This document shows positions 1 through 10,572 of a stretch of DNA of 64,000 nt, in pieces. The stretch lies in assembly GCA_016195815.1 (NCBI GenBank), contig JACPYX010000023.1:1-64000 (forward strand), written 5' to 3'. Made by a program: the position numbers and the translations under genes. Source of the DNA: Chloroflexota bacterium (lineage in GTDB: Bacteria > Chloroflexota > Anaerolineae > Anaerolineales > Villigracilaceae). The notes beneath the pieces are model-generated. The model ran no database searches. It had not been told where the DNA came from and saw only the letters and a program-made list of their open reading frames with translations. The stretch's first letter is position 1. Each line of letters opens with the position of its first letter.

Positions 1-1
1 G

Positions 2-160
2 CGGAAAGAACTGAAGAGAGAGTGGTGCAACAAATTCATTCAGGTATGGGGATTGACGGTCTTACCGGGAAGCAAGCCAAGAAGGTATTTGGCGGATGAT
101 CTTCCGAACCTGGTAGAGTGGTGTTACTCCTTATTGGCAGACCTGGGTTATAAAGATTAA
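2..160 (+). CDS. C-terminal fragment of an unidentified protein
   Basis: An open frame enters from the left edge and runs 52 codons to TAA at 158-160. It is rich in Trp, Cys and basic residues near its start (KREWCNKF) and ends LLADLGYKD. The stop lies 14 bases before the ATG of the radical SAM gene, so the two are probably co-transcribed. I do not recognise the family. Because it sits directly upstream of a putative peptide maturase it may belong to the same biosynthetic locus, but that is only positional inference. Confidence 0.5.
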   Translation, partial: RKELKREWCNKFIQVWGLTVLPGSKPRRYLADDLPNLVEWCYSLLADLGYKD

Positions 161-174
161 CAGTGGAGGATTTG

Positions 175-1629
175 ATGACAACGCCGAAGATACTACTCTC
201 CAGTGATTCGAAGGATTTCAGCGCCAGAGAAGAGTGCGATTGCGCCTGTGCCGATACTGCTGTTATGGCTTCCGATATTCAATATAAAGTCGGCGGCCGT
301 TTATTTCGGCCGGAATTACATTTCCAACCGCTTCTTGATGACTATAAAGTGGTATTCAATCCCAAAACAGATTCCGATACCGCCGTTCTGGATTCCTCCG
401 CGATGAGTATTTTAAATTCCTTCCAGTCTACTCGAAGCGTGAGACTTGAAGACCCACAAAATGTTGTTGGAAAAATGATCAAGGCAGGTCTGTTGGAGAG
501 GGTGGATGGAGATATAACTCAGATTTGCGCGGCGCCGCCTCAAATATTAAGCGCCTGGATTCATGTCACCGACCGCTGTAATCTGCGTTGCTCTTATTGC
601 TACCTGCCCCATGTTCGCGAAGATATGTCGCTTGAAACTGGACGCGCCGCGATTGATGCGATTTTTCGTTCAGCAGTGATTCATGACTATAGACAAATCA
701 AAATCAAATATGCGGGCGGGGAGCCGCTCTTGCGATTTTCGTTAATAGAAGAATTGCATGAATATGCAAATCGGCTGGCAGGCGAACATGATGTGGCGCT
801 TGACGATGTAGTATTGAGTAACGGGACCCTGCTTACGCCTGCAATTGCTCAGACTCTTAAAACTCGTAATATTCGCTTGATGATTTCTCTGGATGGCCTC
901 GGACAATATCATGATAGCCAGCGCTCGTACGCCGGTGGGCATGGAACATTTGATGACGTTGTTGAGGCGGTCATGCTTGCGTTGGATTGTGACGTTATAC
1001 CGCATATATCTGTAACCATAAGTAGTCGGACGGCAGATGGATTGCCTAAATTGATGAGTTGGATGCTGAAATATGATTTACCCTTTAGCCTGAATTTTTA
1101 TCGCGAAAATGAGCTCTCAGCCTCCAATATTGATATGCGCATGGATGAAGAAAAGATAATTGCAGGGATGTTAGCTGCTTTTAAAATCATTGAATCTGAC
1201 CTGCCAAAGCGGAACCTTTTACCTTCGCTAGTTGATCGAGCGAATCTATCATCTCCACATTCGCATACATGTGGTGTTGGTCAGAATTACCTGGTTTTTG
1301 ATCAGAACGGGCAGGTAGCGAAGTGCCAAATGCACATTCGGAAACCAATCACGGATGTTCATGTGGCTGACCCATTGGCGGTCATCCGCGCTGATCAAAT
1401 TGGCGTTCAAAATCTTCCTGTCCAGGAAAAGGAAGGTTGTCGCACATGTGAGTGGAAGAATTGGTGCGCCGGGGGTTGCCCAATCACAACTCATCGTGCT
1501 ACAGGCCGATACGATGTCAAATCGCCTAATTGCAATATTTACAAGACGCTTTACCCTGAAGCGTTGCGATTGGAAGGATTGCGATTATTGAAGTATCAGG
1601 ATGATCCGGAAGTAGTGATAGCACTTTGA
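175..1629 (+). CDS. Radical SAM/SPASM protein, putative peptide (RiPP) maturase
   Basis: About 484 residues. The ATG at 175 is preferred over GTG 163 because GGAGG (165-169) sits at proper distance before it. An N-terminal stretch of about 75 residues (roughly 40-115) looks like a PqqD/RRE-type winged-helix recognition domain. It is followed by the radical SAM signature CNLRCSYC (about 135-142), the GGEP motif (AGGEPL), and a C-terminal SPASM domain with the canonical seven-cysteine spacing (C..GX4C..CX2CX5CX3C..C, seen as CRTCEWKNWCAGGC and a final SPNC). Such enzymes use one S-adenosylmethionine cluster and auxiliary Fe-S clusters to modify ribosomal peptides or to mature anaerobic sulfatases. 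An unusual CDCAC cluster near residue 21 precedes the RRE-like region. No obvious precursor peptide is visible downstream. Specific substrate unknown. Confidence 0.85.
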   Translation: MTTPKILLSSDSKDFSAREECDCACADTAVMASDIQYKVGGRLFRPELHFQPLLDDYKVVFNPKTDSDTAVLDSSAMSILNSFQSTRSVRLEDPQNVVGKMIKAGLLERVDGDITQICAAPPQILSAWIHVTDRCNLRCSYCYLPHVREDMSLETGRAAIDAIFRSAVIHDYRQIKIKYAGGEPLLRFSLIEELHEYANRLAGEHDVALDDVVLSNGTLLTPAIAQTLKTRNIRLMISLDGLGQYHDSQRSYAGGHGTFDDVVEAVMLALDCDVIPHISVTISSRTADGLPKLMSWMLKYDLPFSLNFYRENELSASNIDMRMDEEKIIAGMLAAFKIIESDLPKRNLLPSLVDRANLSSPHSHTCGVGQNYLVFDQNGQVAKCQMHIRKPITDVHVADPLAVIRADQIGVQNLPVQEKEGCRTCEWKNWCAGGCPITTHRATGRYDVKSPNCNIYKTLYPEALRLEGLRLLKYQDDPEVVIAL

Positions 1630-2038
1630 TGTATTCGAAACATATCGTCACTGGAACAGGTCAGGAGTTGCCGATGGTCTTGCGCAGGTCGTCCACGTTT
1701 CGTTTTTGCCTTCGCAAGCAACAGTTCTATCTGCTCCCATTATTCATTGCTTAGGTCGCCACGATTTCCCATGTCAACCAGTTTAATCACTTTTTTGTGT
1801 TTTGCATACAGACCCTAGCACAAAAGATTCAAATCTCTATAGTTGAAAAAATCAACACTCCGCCTGATGACATCTTGAAATATTTCGCTCAATAAGGGAA
1901 ACCGCAATGAACTGAAGATTAACGCTCTCGTTTTTTTCTTGTCGTGATTGCGGCTATGCTGGTTACAACTTGTGAGCAGACTTCTGTGTTAATGGATTTT
2001 ATGTGTCCTGCCCAAAACTTCGTCCTGGCAGTTGAATC
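1630..2038. other. Gene-free stretch with a transposase relic
   Basis: No intact gene. The left part holds a minus-strand relic of an IS transposase N-terminus (listed separately). The right part is AT-rich with only short open frames, and no Cys-rich precursor peptide with a ribosome binding site was found after the radical SAM gene. Confidence 0.6.
1659..1772 (-). pseudogene. Transposase N-terminal relic (IS5/DUF4096-like)
   Basis: Reading the minus strand from ATG at 1772 gives MGNRGDLSNE, then an in-frame TAA, then WEQIELLLAKAKTKRGRP, then QDHRQLLT. This matches the usual start of IS5-group transposases with a DUF4096-type N-terminal domain (LTDEQWxxIxPLLP...RGRP..DxR), where the stop replaces the expected Gln codon. 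The frame is lost soon after, so only about 38 codons remain. It marks an old insertion and deletion next to the radical SAM gene. Confidence 0.7.
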
Positions 2039-2317
2039 TTAAACCATGGAAATATTCAGCTTATGAATTTCAACATCAAGGTTTTGCAATTCATCTTTGA
2101 ATCTTGCGCGCCTTCCATTATATAAAAGAGCAGTAAACCCGCCTGCAAGCAATGGAAGAAAGCCTAGCCCATAAACAGGTGTTAAGAATATGCCTATGAA
2201 TACTGCCCATAAGCCCATTTTATATCTTTTGGTTGAGCTTTGTATTTCTGTCTCAAGCTTTTTCTTGCGATTTTCAAGTTCAATAAGTTGAACCTTCATT
2301 TGGGCCAGGGAATTCAT
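2039..2317 (-). CDS. Small membrane protein with N-terminal coiled coil
   Basis: 92 residues, unrecognised. Residues 1-32 form a charged heptad-like helix (LIELENRKKKLETEIQ), followed by a hydrophobic hairpin (about 35-67, probably two short membrane helices) and a charged C-terminal helix. The start follows a GGAG-like site. Topology suggests an inner-membrane protein with cytoplasmic coiled-coil ends. It is the last minus-strand gene after the NADP oxidoreductase; a 95-base spacer separates them. Function unknown. Confidence 0.55.
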   Translation of the reverse strand: MNSLAQMKVQLIELENRKKKLETEIQSSTKRYKMGLWAVFIGIFLTPVYGLGFLPLLAGGFTALLYNGRRARFKDELQNLDVEIHKLNISMV

Positions 2318-2412
2318 GATTGCGGCTCCGGTTACAAGGGTTTAGACAATATCGTGCTGTGTCACAACTTTTTCTCTGGTTTGTTTCTGCTACAGCGCGG
2401 CTTTGCCTTCCA

Positions 2413-3063
2413 TCACGAACTTATAACTCTTATGTTGAATCGGTCGGAGGGAACAACGCGTCTCAGGCTGAACCAGAGCGGCAGCAGCATTTCCACACCG
2501 CGTGAAGTTGTAATATCGCCCAGGTCAATTACTGACTTCCAGCCTAACCACTCTCGCAGGATTCCGATAACTGTGGTTTTGGCATCTATGTCGTTTCCGC
2601 TGACAAATACATTCGTTCGCTCCGGAAGTTTTGCCGGCTCAACCATCATGTTGCAATTCATTGTATTAAGGGTTTTGACAACCCGCGTTTCAGGGAAAGC
2701 TCGTTGAATTTGCTCCCCCAGCGAATCTCCGTTGCAGACCGAAAGAATTAAATCCTCCTTTGAGTAGTCAATGGGGTTGGATGTATCAATCAGTATTTTG
2801 TTTTTTAAGTTGCTTGCTCCGGCCTGATGTAAAGCATCCAGGGACGCCGACCCCAAAGTACAGTTGAAAATGATCTCTCCGAAGGCCGCCGCATTTGTGA
2901 AAGTCCCGTACAAGGCGCGTTGGCCTTCTTCTTTTTTGGCCCAGGCGATCGCTTTGGGGTTGTCTGCATCGCGTGCGCCCATAAAAACATCATGTCCAAG
3001 TTGTACCAATTTGGAGCCAATAGTTTGTCCGACCATCCCAGTACCCAAAATACCAATTTCCAT
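2413..3063 (-). CDS. NADPH-dependent F420 reductase-like oxidoreductase
   Basis: 216 residues. The N-terminus carries a Rossmann dinucleotide motif (GILGTGMVGQTIG, residues 4-16) followed by GHDVFMGAR, whose Arg after the second strand suits NADP(H). This is the NADP oxidoreductase, coenzyme F420-dependent family (Pfam NADP_Rossmann F420 type), seen as F420:NADPH reductases and related flavin or ferric reductases. A strong AGAGGTGATC ribosome binding site precedes ATG 3063. It lies 101 bases after the V-ATPase operon on the same strand, so read-through is possible. Whether the host makes F420 cannot be seen here, so substrate assignment is tentative. Confidence 0.75.
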   Translation of the reverse strand: MEIGILGTGMVGQTIGSKLVQLGHDVFMGARDADNPKAIAWAKKEEGQRALYGTFTNAAAFGEIIFNCTLGSASLDALHQAGASNLKNKILIDTSNPIDYSKEDLILSVCNGDSLGEQIQRAFPETRVVKTLNTMNCNMMVEPAKLPERTNVFVSGNDIDAKTTVIGILREWLGWKSVIDLGDITTSRGVEMLLPLWFSLRRVVPSDRFNIRVISS

Positions 3064-3164
3064 CAGATCACCTCTTTCTTGACTGAAAAATTCAATTTGC
3101 CTGGATGTCGAAATATTCCAACTTTTTCGGCAGAAGCTCAGGCGTTTTAGTTGGTAGGACTCTC

Positions 3165-3854
3165 TTACATTGGGCTGACAATCGAATGTTCTTGATTTGC
3201 ATTTTGAGCTTCGAGCGCCGGTTTTGCAGCGGCCTTTTTGGTCATTTTTGTCTTAAGCCATTTCAAACGGAATGTCTCTTCACGCTCCCGCTCTTCGAGC
3301 GCGCCTTTTATGAACAAGACCGTTTCTTCGTATTCCGGGATGAAAATATATTGCAACGCTTTGACTCGCCGCTGGGTCTTGCGCAATTCTCCCGCCAGCC
3401 TCCACACTGCTGTCATTAATTCGGAGAGTTCAGGGATATGATTTAAGACTTCCCGGAAGGCCGCGCTTGCCTCGTCCAGAGTCGCGGTGGTGTCTCCCAT
3501 GCTATATGTCATTTCCTGGGGGCCTCCGCGCGATTCGACTTGCGGTATCGGAACCCCCATCACTCCGCGGAATTTTAAATGAACATCAACGGTCTGGTTC
3601 ATAGCCAGGGCGGCCCATTCAACGCGATCCTGTCCCATGGTCAGTTTTGACTGTTCAAGGGCAAGATAGGCCGCTGATAGCAATTTCCAGACTTTCTCCT
3701 GCAGTGCTCCGGCGTCATGAGCCAGGCGGATGAGTTCGGAAGTCAAGACTTCACGCTTGCGATCCAGGATTTCATATCCTTCGCGGGCAAATTGCAATTC
3801 TTGCTTCATACGCAGCAGGTTGCTGCGAGTGGGCGGAACGTTAATGTGCGCCAT
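3165..3854 (-). CDS. ntpD: A/V-type ATP synthase subunit D
   Basis: 229 residues, the central-stalk rotor subunit that transmits rotation between the A3B3 head and the membrane ring. The N-terminal [12 protein letters not shown] and the long helical N- and C-terminal arms (about 1-75 and 140-205) are typical of subunit D. The middle section has the usual beta-hairpin. The C-terminal 20 residues are a low-complexity tail ([12 protein letters not shown]). It is the last gene of the operon and its start overlaps the end of subunit B by 14 bases, indicating translational coupling. Confidence 0.95.
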   Translation of the reverse strand: MAHINVPPTRSNLLRMKQELQFAREGYEILDRKREVLTSELIRLAHDAGALQEKVWKLLSAAYLALEQSKLTMGQDRVEWAALAMNQTVDVHLKFRGVMGVPIPQVESRGGPQEMTYSMGDTTATLDEASAAFREVLNHIPELSELMTAVWRLAGELRKTQRRVKALQYIFIPEYEETVLFIKGALEEREREETFRLKWLKTKMTKKAAAKPALEAQNANQEHSIVSPM

Positions 3855-5268
3855 GGGAATCCATGTAGTATTGCTCTATTTCACCGGGGCTGACGCGCGT
3901 AAGCTCTTCTTTTGGAAGCATGGAAAGCAAGCGCCAGCCAATGTCGAGGGTGGTTTCGATGGTCCGATTTTCTGTCAGACCTTGATTAACAAACTCCTGT
4001 TCGAAGGCCCGTCCGAATTTCAAGTACTGTTGATCGGCCTTTGAGAGTTCCTCCTCGCCGATGACGGATGCCAGGGCGCGCACATCCTGTACGTGTGCGT
4101 AGGCTGCAAAAAGTTGCGAAGACCAATGACTATGATCGGCGCGTGTCCGTCCTTCGCCGATACCATCTTTCATCAAACGCGAGAGGCTTGGTAATACTGC
4201 GACAGGCGGATAAGTGCCTTGATGATCGAGATCTCGATTCAACGTAATTTGACCTTCGGTAATGTAACCCGTCAGGTCTGGCACCGGGTGGGTGATATCA
4301 TCGTTCGGCATGGTCAGGATTGGAAGCTGGGTAATTGACCCTTCACTGGTTTTGATGCGTCCTGTGCGTTCATAGAGCGATGCCAGATCGCTATACAAAT
4401 ATCCCGGATATCCTTTGCGGCTTGGCACCTCGCCGCGAATATTGGAAATCTGGCGCAAAGCTTCGCAATAATTCGTCATGTCGGTCAAAATGACCAGCAC
4501 ATGCATATTCCGCTCGAAGGCCAGGTACTCTGCCAGGGTGAGGGCGGCGCGCGGCGTTACCAGGCGCTCCACAGGCGGATCGTCTGCCAGATTAAGGAAC
4601 ATAGTCACGCGAGTTAGCGCGCCGCTTTCGGTAAACGAATCACGGAAGTACGAGGCCACATCATGTTTGACGCCCATGGCGGCGAAGACGATTGCGAATT
4701 GTTCCGATTTAGCAGATGACTGGCCGGCAGGCGCACCCAACGCTGCCTGACGTACGATTTGCGCCGCGAGCCGGTCGTGCGGCAATCCGGCGCCGGAGAA
4801 GAGCGGCAATTTTTGGCCCCTCAATAGTGTGTTCAACCCGTCAATCGTAGAAATGCCGGTCTGAATATAGTCAACCGGATATACGCGCGCCGTCGGATTG
4901 ATCGGCTGTCCGTTGATGTCCGCATAGCGGTCGGCCAGCGGGGCCGGGCCGCCATCCAATGGCTTGCCCAAGCCATTGAAGATTCGTCCGAGCATTTCTT
5001 CAGCCACAGGGATGTGAAAAGGTTTGCCGAGAAAGTGAACGCGCGTGCCGTCAATGGAAAGTCCGGTTGTGCCTGCAAATACCTCGACTACTGCGATACC
5101 TTCCCCAACCTCCAGGACACGGCCCAGGCGCATTTGTCCGCGTGCGTCAATAATCTCAACCACCTCGTCGTAGCCAATACTCCCCGTACCTTCAACGAAT
5201 ACCAATGGCCCTTCGATGCGGCTTACGCCGACGACTTCGTTCACTCCTAGATCAAGCGCGTCACTCAT
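3841..5268 (-). CDS. ntpB: A/V-type ATP synthase subunit B
   Basis: 475 residues, the non-catalytic nucleotide-binding head subunit alternating with A. It has the N-terminal beta barrel and a central RecA-like domain in which the P-loop is degenerate ([11 protein letters not shown], about 155-165), as expected for B subunits. Conserved stretches include [36 protein letters not shown] and [11 protein letters not shown]. Its ATG overlaps the TGA of subunit A by four bases. Full length for the family. Confidence 0.97.
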   Translation of the reverse strand: MSDALDLGVNEVVGVSRIEGPLVFVEGTGSIGYDEVVEIIDARGQMRLGRVLEVGEGIAVVEVFAGTTGLSIDGTRVHFLGKPFHIPVAEEMLGRIFNGLGKPLDGGPAPLADRYADINGQPINPTARVYPVDYIQTGISTIDGLNTLLRGQKLPLFSGAGLPHDRLAAQIVRQAALGAPAGQSSAKSEQFAIVFAAMGVKHDVASYFRDSFTESGALTRVTMFLNLADDPPVERLVTPRAALTLAEYLAFERNMHVLVILTDMTNYCEALRQISNIRGEVPSRKGYPGYLYSDLASLYERTGRIKTSEGSITQLPILTMPNDDITHPVPDLTGYITEGQITLNRDLDHQGTYPPVAVLPSLSRLMKDGIGEGRTRADHSHWSSQLFAAYAHVQDVRALASVIGEEELSKADQQYLKFGRAFEQEFVNQGLTENRTIETTLDIGWRLLSMLPKEELTRVSPGEIEQYYMDSHGAH

Positions 5269-7031
5269 AGGTATTCCGTCTCCAGTTTCTTGATCTGTTC
5301 ATTAATGTTCTTTTCTATATCATCGAACTTGGTTAAATCATCATTGGTCACAACCGTCTTCATGCGGATCATTGTATTGATGACGGGTAGATCATGGATG
5401 ACGTTGATTGGCGCGCCCAGTTTGATGATGCGTTGGGCTTGACGGTGAAACAGCAGGATCAATCCCAACATGCGGATCTGCTTCTGAACTGTCGAGAAAC
5501 TATCCACCGCATCGAACGAACTTTGTTGCAGGAAACCTTCCCGCAGCAGGCGCGCCGTTTCAAGCACCAGCCGCTGCTCGTCTGGCAAAGTGTCTGAGCC
5601 TACCAGTTTGACGATTTGCGAAAGCCGGCTTTCCTCGCTTAGAATTTCCATGGCCTGGGCGCGCAGAGCATACCAATCTTGGCCCACCTCTGCGCGCCAC
5701 CAATCCGCTACATCTTCCATATATTCGCTGTAACTATCCAGCCAGTTGATGGATGGAAAATGGCGCGCTGAAGCCAGGGACTTATCCAGCGCCCAGAAGC
5801 AGCGGATGAAGCGTTTGGTGTGTTGCGTGACTGGTTCGGAAAAATCGCCGCCAGGAGGAGAAACCGCTCCAATCACGCTGACCGACCCGGTCTGGCCGCT
5901 CAACGTTTCGACCGCGCCGGCTCGTTCGTAGAACTCCGCCAAACGGTCCGCGAGATAAGCGGGGTAGCCTTCTTCGGCGGGTAACTCCTCCAGCCGTCCC
6001 GATATTTCGCGCAGTGCCTCAGCCCAACGGGAGGTCGAGTCTGCCATCAGCGCAACATGATAGCCCATGTCGCGGTAGTATTCGGCGATGGTGATGCCCG
6101 TGTAAATGCTGGCTTCGCGCGCGGCTACCGGCATATTGGATGTGTTGGCGATCAGTACGGTGCGTTCCATTAATGGGCGGCCGCTGCGCGGGTCAATAAG
6201 ATGGGGGAATTCCTGTAACACTTCCGTCATCTCGTTGCCGCGTTCGCCGCAGCCGATATAAACGATTACCTGGGCGTCGGCCCACTTTGCAATGCTGTGT
6301 TGAGTAACCGTCTTGCCCGACCCAAACGCGCCTGGTATCGCGGCGGTGCCACCTTTGGCAAGTGGGAAGAAAGTATCCAATACGCGCTGGCCTGTAATCA
6401 ACGGTTCCGCTTTTCCCTGCCTGGACTTATAAGGGCGCGCCTTGCGTACCGGCCAATGTTGCAACATGGTCAGCTCTTGTTCGCCGCTTTCAGTGCGTAC
6501 TCTGGCAATCGGCTCATCAATGGTGTACTGCATGGCTGGCGCAATCCATGTCAGTGCGCCGCGCACGTTGGGAGGAACCATCACGCGGTGTTCCAATGCT
6601 TCGGTTTCCGGGACAGTTCCCAGGATCATGCCGCCGCTGACACTGTCTCCCACCTTGAGTTTGGGTGTGAAATTCCAGCGGTCTTTTCGGTAAAGCGGAT
6701 CGAGGTGCATGCCGCGGCTGATGAAGGATCCGCTTCGCATCTCAATGACCGGTAACGGGCGCTGGACACCGTCAAATATGCTGCGCAAGAGACCTGGCCC
6801 CAGTTCGACCGAGAGGGGCAGGCCGGTCGTGTAGACCGGCGCTCCTGGCCGCATCCCGGATGTTTCTTCATAAACCTGTATGGTAATAACATCGCCTGTC
6901 ATGCCGATGACTTCGCCTACCAGTTGGTCTTCGCCTACCTCCACCAGATCGAGCATGTTTACATGGCGCGAACCCTGGGCGCGGACGACGGGTCCGTTGA
7001 TCCAGGTTACTCTTCCGATCTGTTCGCTCAT
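5265..7031 (-). CDS. ntpA: A/V-type ATP synthase subunit A (catalytic)
   Basis: 588 residues, the catalytic subunit. The Walker A motif GAFGSGKT lies at residues 234-241, preceded by the bulge region typical of A subunits (about 110-190, absent from F-type beta). Downstream are the catalytic [30 protein letters not shown] and [19 protein letters not shown] stretches. A and E overlap by four bases, and so do A and B, a tight E-A-B-D module. The operon gives a complete A1 head, so it is presumably functional as ATP synthase or ion pump. Confidence 0.97.
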   Translation of the reverse strand: MSEQIGRVTWINGPVVRAQGSRHVNMLDLVEVGEDQLVGEVIGMTGDVITIQVYEETSGMRPGAPVYTTGLPLSVELGPGLLRSIFDGVQRPLPVIEMRSGSFISRGMHLDPLYRKDRWNFTPKLKVGDSVSGGMILGTVPETEALEHRVMVPPNVRGALTWIAPAMQYTIDEPIARVRTESGEQELTMLQHWPVRKARPYKSRQGKAEPLITGQRVLDTFFPLAKGGTAAIPGAFGSGKTVTQHSIAKWADAQVIVYIGCGERGNEMTEVLQEFPHLIDPRSGRPLMERTVLIANTSNMPVAAREASIYTGITIAEYYRDMGYHVALMADSTSRWAEALREISGRLEELPAEEGYPAYLADRLAEFYERAGAVETLSGQTGSVSVIGAVSPPGGDFSEPVTQHTKRFIRCFWALDKSLASARHFPSINWLDSYSEYMEDVADWWRAEVGQDWYALRAQAMEILSEESRLSQIVKLVGSDTLPDEQRLVLETARLLREGFLQQSSFDAVDSFSTVQKQIRMLGLILLFHRQAQRIIKLGAPINVIHDLPVINTMIRMKTVVTNDDLTKFDDIEKNINEQIKKLETEYL

Positions 7032-7663
7032 AGAGACTCTCCCATTAAGATGTGATACACCGGAGAGCGAAGAGTATCCTGCATTCGTCCGAGGCGGGTC
7101 TCAAGTGTATTATCATATTGCCGATGGCCGTCTTCTGTTTCCACGATCACGCCGGTGCCTTGTTTGAACGGTTCGCCGAGTTGTATTTGTATTTGAAGCT
7201 CTTTTGAAACCTCGTCAATTGCGTTTTGTGTAAGGAATTTCCGTGTGGTTTCATCGGCTCGGATGATGGCCTTTTTCGCACCGAGCTGGATCAGGGCTTC
7301 GCGCAAGAGCAGGCGCGCAGTCTTTTTGTAATCTGTGCTTCGTTGTATTGTGGATATCTTTTGTTGGACCGCATCAAAGACACTTTCCAGCAGTTTCTCG
7401 CGTTGCTCTAATTGCATAGTTCTGGCCTTTAGTTGGGTTGTGGCAATTGCCTGGCTTCGGACGCGCTCTGCTTCCACCAATGCCTTCTCGATCATCCGTG
7501 TCCGTTCGGCGGCGGCTTGTTCCATAGCCAGCTTTCGAATTTCATCGGCTTTTGCCCTGGCATTGGCCAGGTTTTGTTCAGCATCTGTGTGCGCGTCGCT
7601 TAATACTGCGCGGGAAAGGACTTTGATGTCTTCATCTGTTGATTTCATGAGTACACATCCCAA
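7028..7663 (-). CDS. ntpE: A/V-type ATP synthase subunit E (peripheral stalk)
   Basis: 211 residues. The N-terminal half (about 10-110) is a continuous charged helix (AEQNLANARAKADEIRKLAM) and the C-terminal half a small alpha/beta domain ending TRLGRMQDTLRSPVYHILM, the layout of subunit E. With the H/G-type subunit it builds the stator stalks. The start at 7663 has a GGGGAAG site 11 bases upstream; an internal ATG at 7648 (MKSTDED) is an alternative start. Separated from subunit F by 41 bases. Confidence 0.9.
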   Translation of the reverse strand: MGCVLMKSTDEDIKVLSRAVLSDAHTDAEQNLANARAKADEIRKLAMEQAAAERTRMIEKALVEAERVRSQAIATTQLKARTMQLEQREKLLESVFDAVQQKISTIQRSTDYKKTARLLLREALIQLGAKKAIIRADETTRKFLTQNAIDEVSKELQIQIQLGEPFKQGTGVIVETEDGHRQYDNTLETRLGRMQDTLRSPVYHILMGESL

Positions 7664-7704
7664 TCCAATCTTCCCCAGCGAATGATTGCTGGTAGAAGGT
7701 TAAG

Positions 7705-8010
7705 TTAGAACTTGACGCCAATCGCCCGAAGCACAATTTCATTGAGGGTCGGCTGATCTGGTCCAATACCTTTTGGGCCCGGAATCTCGACAACCAGTGG
7801 CACTGTGCTTCGCAGCTTAAGTTGATCCATTCTGGCTTCGATCATTCCGGCGGCATCCTGGGTTACCAGAACGATACCGGCATCGGCGGTCGCCAAGGCT
7901 TCGTCAAGCGCTTGATTTACTTCAATGGCCGAGTTGGCAACTTTGCCATGAACTCCAACCAGGGAGAAACCTACTATTGCTTCCTCATTTCCAATTACCA
8001 GCACTTTCAT
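7705..8010 (-). CDS. ntpG: A/V-type ATP synthase subunit F
   Basis: 101 residues, the small central-stalk subunit that binds D. The start MKVLVIGNEEAIVGFSLVGV is the recognisable beginning of subunit F (a Rossmann-like alpha/beta fold), and the length is right for the family. It lies seven bases after the proteolipid gene. The product should sit in the cytoplasmic rotor stalk. Confidence 0.92.
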   Translation of the reverse strand: MKVLVIGNEEAIVGFSLVGVHGKVANSAIEVNQALDEALATADAGIVLVTQDAAGMIEARMDQLKLRSTVPLVVEIPGPKGIGPDQPTLNEIVLRAIGVKF

Positions 8011-8017
8011 TGGAGGC

Positions 8018-8554
<537 letters not shown>

Positions 8555-10516
8555 TTACTTTTCTCCGCTGGGCACCGGATTCAGGGGTATATAAGGAACG
8601 CCACCTCCAATAAAGAATTTGCTAAAGAACTCGTAGTATTCCAAGCGCATGGTCTGAATGCCTACGATTAATCCCTCGAAGCCTACAATAAATATGTTTC
8701 CGATAACAACCACGATCCAATAACCCGCTCCATGATCCGGGCTGACCAGATTGGCCAGAATAAAGATCACAGCGCTCAAGCCGCCATGAGCCACAGCAAA
8801 AGCGCCCACGCGCACATAAGAAAGGCTGTTGCTCAAAAGGCTGATCAAGTTCTCGAATAATTCAACAATTGCCTGAATAATGTATGTGCCGAGACCGCCT
8901 TCGATCAATGGCCGATGTCTCTCGGCCAGGTGTTTTAGCGGTTCAGAGAACATGACGGCCAGGCCTGCCAATATGGCTAGTGCGGTGAAAACAAGCGGGG
9001 GCAGAGGGAACCCTTTGATAACGCTCGCCGCCCCAAGTCCAAGCAAAGACCAATAGAGCGTCAGCCCTACGATTCCGTGATGATCAAAAATGAGTCGGCC
9101 CCAATCGCGTGCGCGCCATGCATTAACGATGTTCAACAAATAGCCCAGGCTGAGAATGATGATCCCTGCGCCAATGGCAATGGCCAGGATTTTAGTAATG
9201 TTCTGTAAAGGCGCGATCCAGATTGGTTTAAACACCTCTTCTGAACCAAACATACTGCCGTAGAGAAAGCCAAACAATATTGCGGCCAGCCCGCAGACGG
9301 CGATAATCGTTCCCAGGCTGGCCAAACTCTGGAGCGCGCGGATTTTGCGGCTTGCGATAAGCCAGCCCAAAATAGCTAAGAGCAAGCCTTGCCCCACATC
9401 TCCAAACATGGCTCCAAAGAGAAGCGGGAAGGTTAGCGTCATTAGAATTGTGGGGTCTATTTCCTCATAACGCGGGCGGGCGTATGTTGTAACCAGTTGT
9501 TGGAATGCGCCAAGTATGCCGGGATTCTGCAAAGCTACCGGCACGTTCTGGTTGGCCTGACCTTGTCGGATCAAAGGGGTGGCGTCTACGAGAATGTTCC
9601 CGGATGCCTGTTTTAATTGCTGCGTAAGGGCCTCGGTTTTGGAGGAAGGCACCCAGCCAACGATCAGGTAAGTGAATTGAAGTTTTCCATAGTGCGCCAT
9701 CGCATCGGCTAATAGCCTGCTGGAACGAACACGCCATAATAAAGTCTGGAGTTGATGTTCGTAAGATGAGTGAAGTTGCGCTATGCGGGCTTTTTGTTTT
9801 CGTATGCTTTCCTGCAAACTCTCGATATCCATATTAAGAGATTTGATAATCTCTGCCGGGGTCCCATGGTGGACATCTGTCAAATCAAATGGATTAAGAT
9901 AGGCGCTGCGTGCGGCTCGTTCGAGAATATCCGTGTTGCGTTTTGAGCCAGTAAGCCACACTACGGCATTCTCGCGATCCTTTTGCAAAGTCAATAAAAC
10001 ATAGGGGATACGGGCCAGGCTGGTCTGAAGCCGCTCAAGATTGACAACCGGCATAATCCCCAGGATGGAAAGAAGGTAGCGGGGATTGTGAAGCAGACTG
10101 ATGTCGAGATCAATATCCGCGATCGGCAGAAGTTGGCGGATGTAGTTCTGAAGTTGTTCCAGCTTCTTTTGGCTGGCTGTCAACTGATTGTTTGAATCTT
10201 TTACATCCTGTTCTATTTGTTCTGCCAAAGGGCGGACCGCCTCGAGCTTGATCATTGCAGATTGATCAGCCGGCGGGGGAGAACCCGCCTCGATTGACAG
10301 GGCCTGCATTGTTATCAGGATTTGGCGTTCCAGGCTGGAATAGGCTGCGGCGCGGTCTTTCCAGGAATCGTTTGATTTGACATTGTTGTTTGAACTCAGG
10401 TAGCTGGCGTCCACCTGATGAAATATCCCCTGCCCGGCCAGGATGCTGGTAACCTGTAATAAATCCTTTTCCGGGACGATCAATTCCATCTCAGTCATTG
10501 CTTGTGGAAAGAACAT
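8555..10516 (-). CDS. ntpI: A/V-type ATP synthase subunit I (membrane a-like)
   Basis: 653 residues. The N-terminal half (about 1-330) is cytoplasmic with two long coiled-coil arms (for example around 85-125 and 225-260). The C-terminal half has seven or eight membrane helices. GAMFGDVGQGLLLAILGW marks the start of the membrane part, and NSLSYVRVGAFAVAHGGL contains the conserved Arg that faces the proteolipid Glu. Family-typical length. A 56-base gap follows subunit C and a 96-base gap precedes subunit K. Confidence 0.95.
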   Translation of the reverse strand: MFFPQAMTEMELIVPEKDLLQVTSILAGQGIFHQVDASYLSSNNNVKSNDSWKDRAAAYSSLERQILITMQALSIEAGSPPPADQSAMIKLEAVRPLAEQIEQDVKDSNNQLTASQKKLEQLQNYIRQLLPIADIDLDISLLHNPRYLLSILGIMPVVNLERLQTSLARIPYVLLTLQKDRENAVVWLTGSKRNTDILERAARSAYLNPFDLTDVHHGTPAEIIKSLNMDIESLQESIRKQKARIAQLHSSYEHQLQTLLWRVRSSRLLADAMAHYGKLQFTYLIVGWVPSSKTEALTQQLKQASGNILVDATPLIRQGQANQNVPVALQNPGILGAFQQLVTTYARPRYEEIDPTILMTLTFPLLFGAMFGDVGQGLLLAILGWLIASRKIRALQSLASLGTIIAVCGLAAILFGFLYGSMFGSEEVFKPIWIAPLQNITKILAIAIGAGIIILSLGYLLNIVNAWRARDWGRLIFDHHGIVGLTLYWSLLGLGAASVIKGFPLPPLVFTALAILAGLAVMFSEPLKHLAERHRPLIEGGLGTYIIQAIVELFENLISLLSNSLSYVRVGAFAVAHGGLSAVIFILANLVSPDHGAGYWIVVVIGNIFIVGFEGLIVGIQTMRLEYYEFFSKFFIGGGVPYIPLNPVPSGEK

Positions 10517-10572
10517 GCTACCTCCAAAATTTATCCAGCAGTTTTATTTTTAAAGCAGTTATGCCGAGTTAA

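Noticed and set aside
1944-2042. Short lipoprotein-like frame (VIAAMLVTTC...)
   Set aside because: Hydrophobic start and a Cys look like a lipobox, but it is only 32 codons, overlaps the end of the neighbouring gene and lacks a ribosome binding site.
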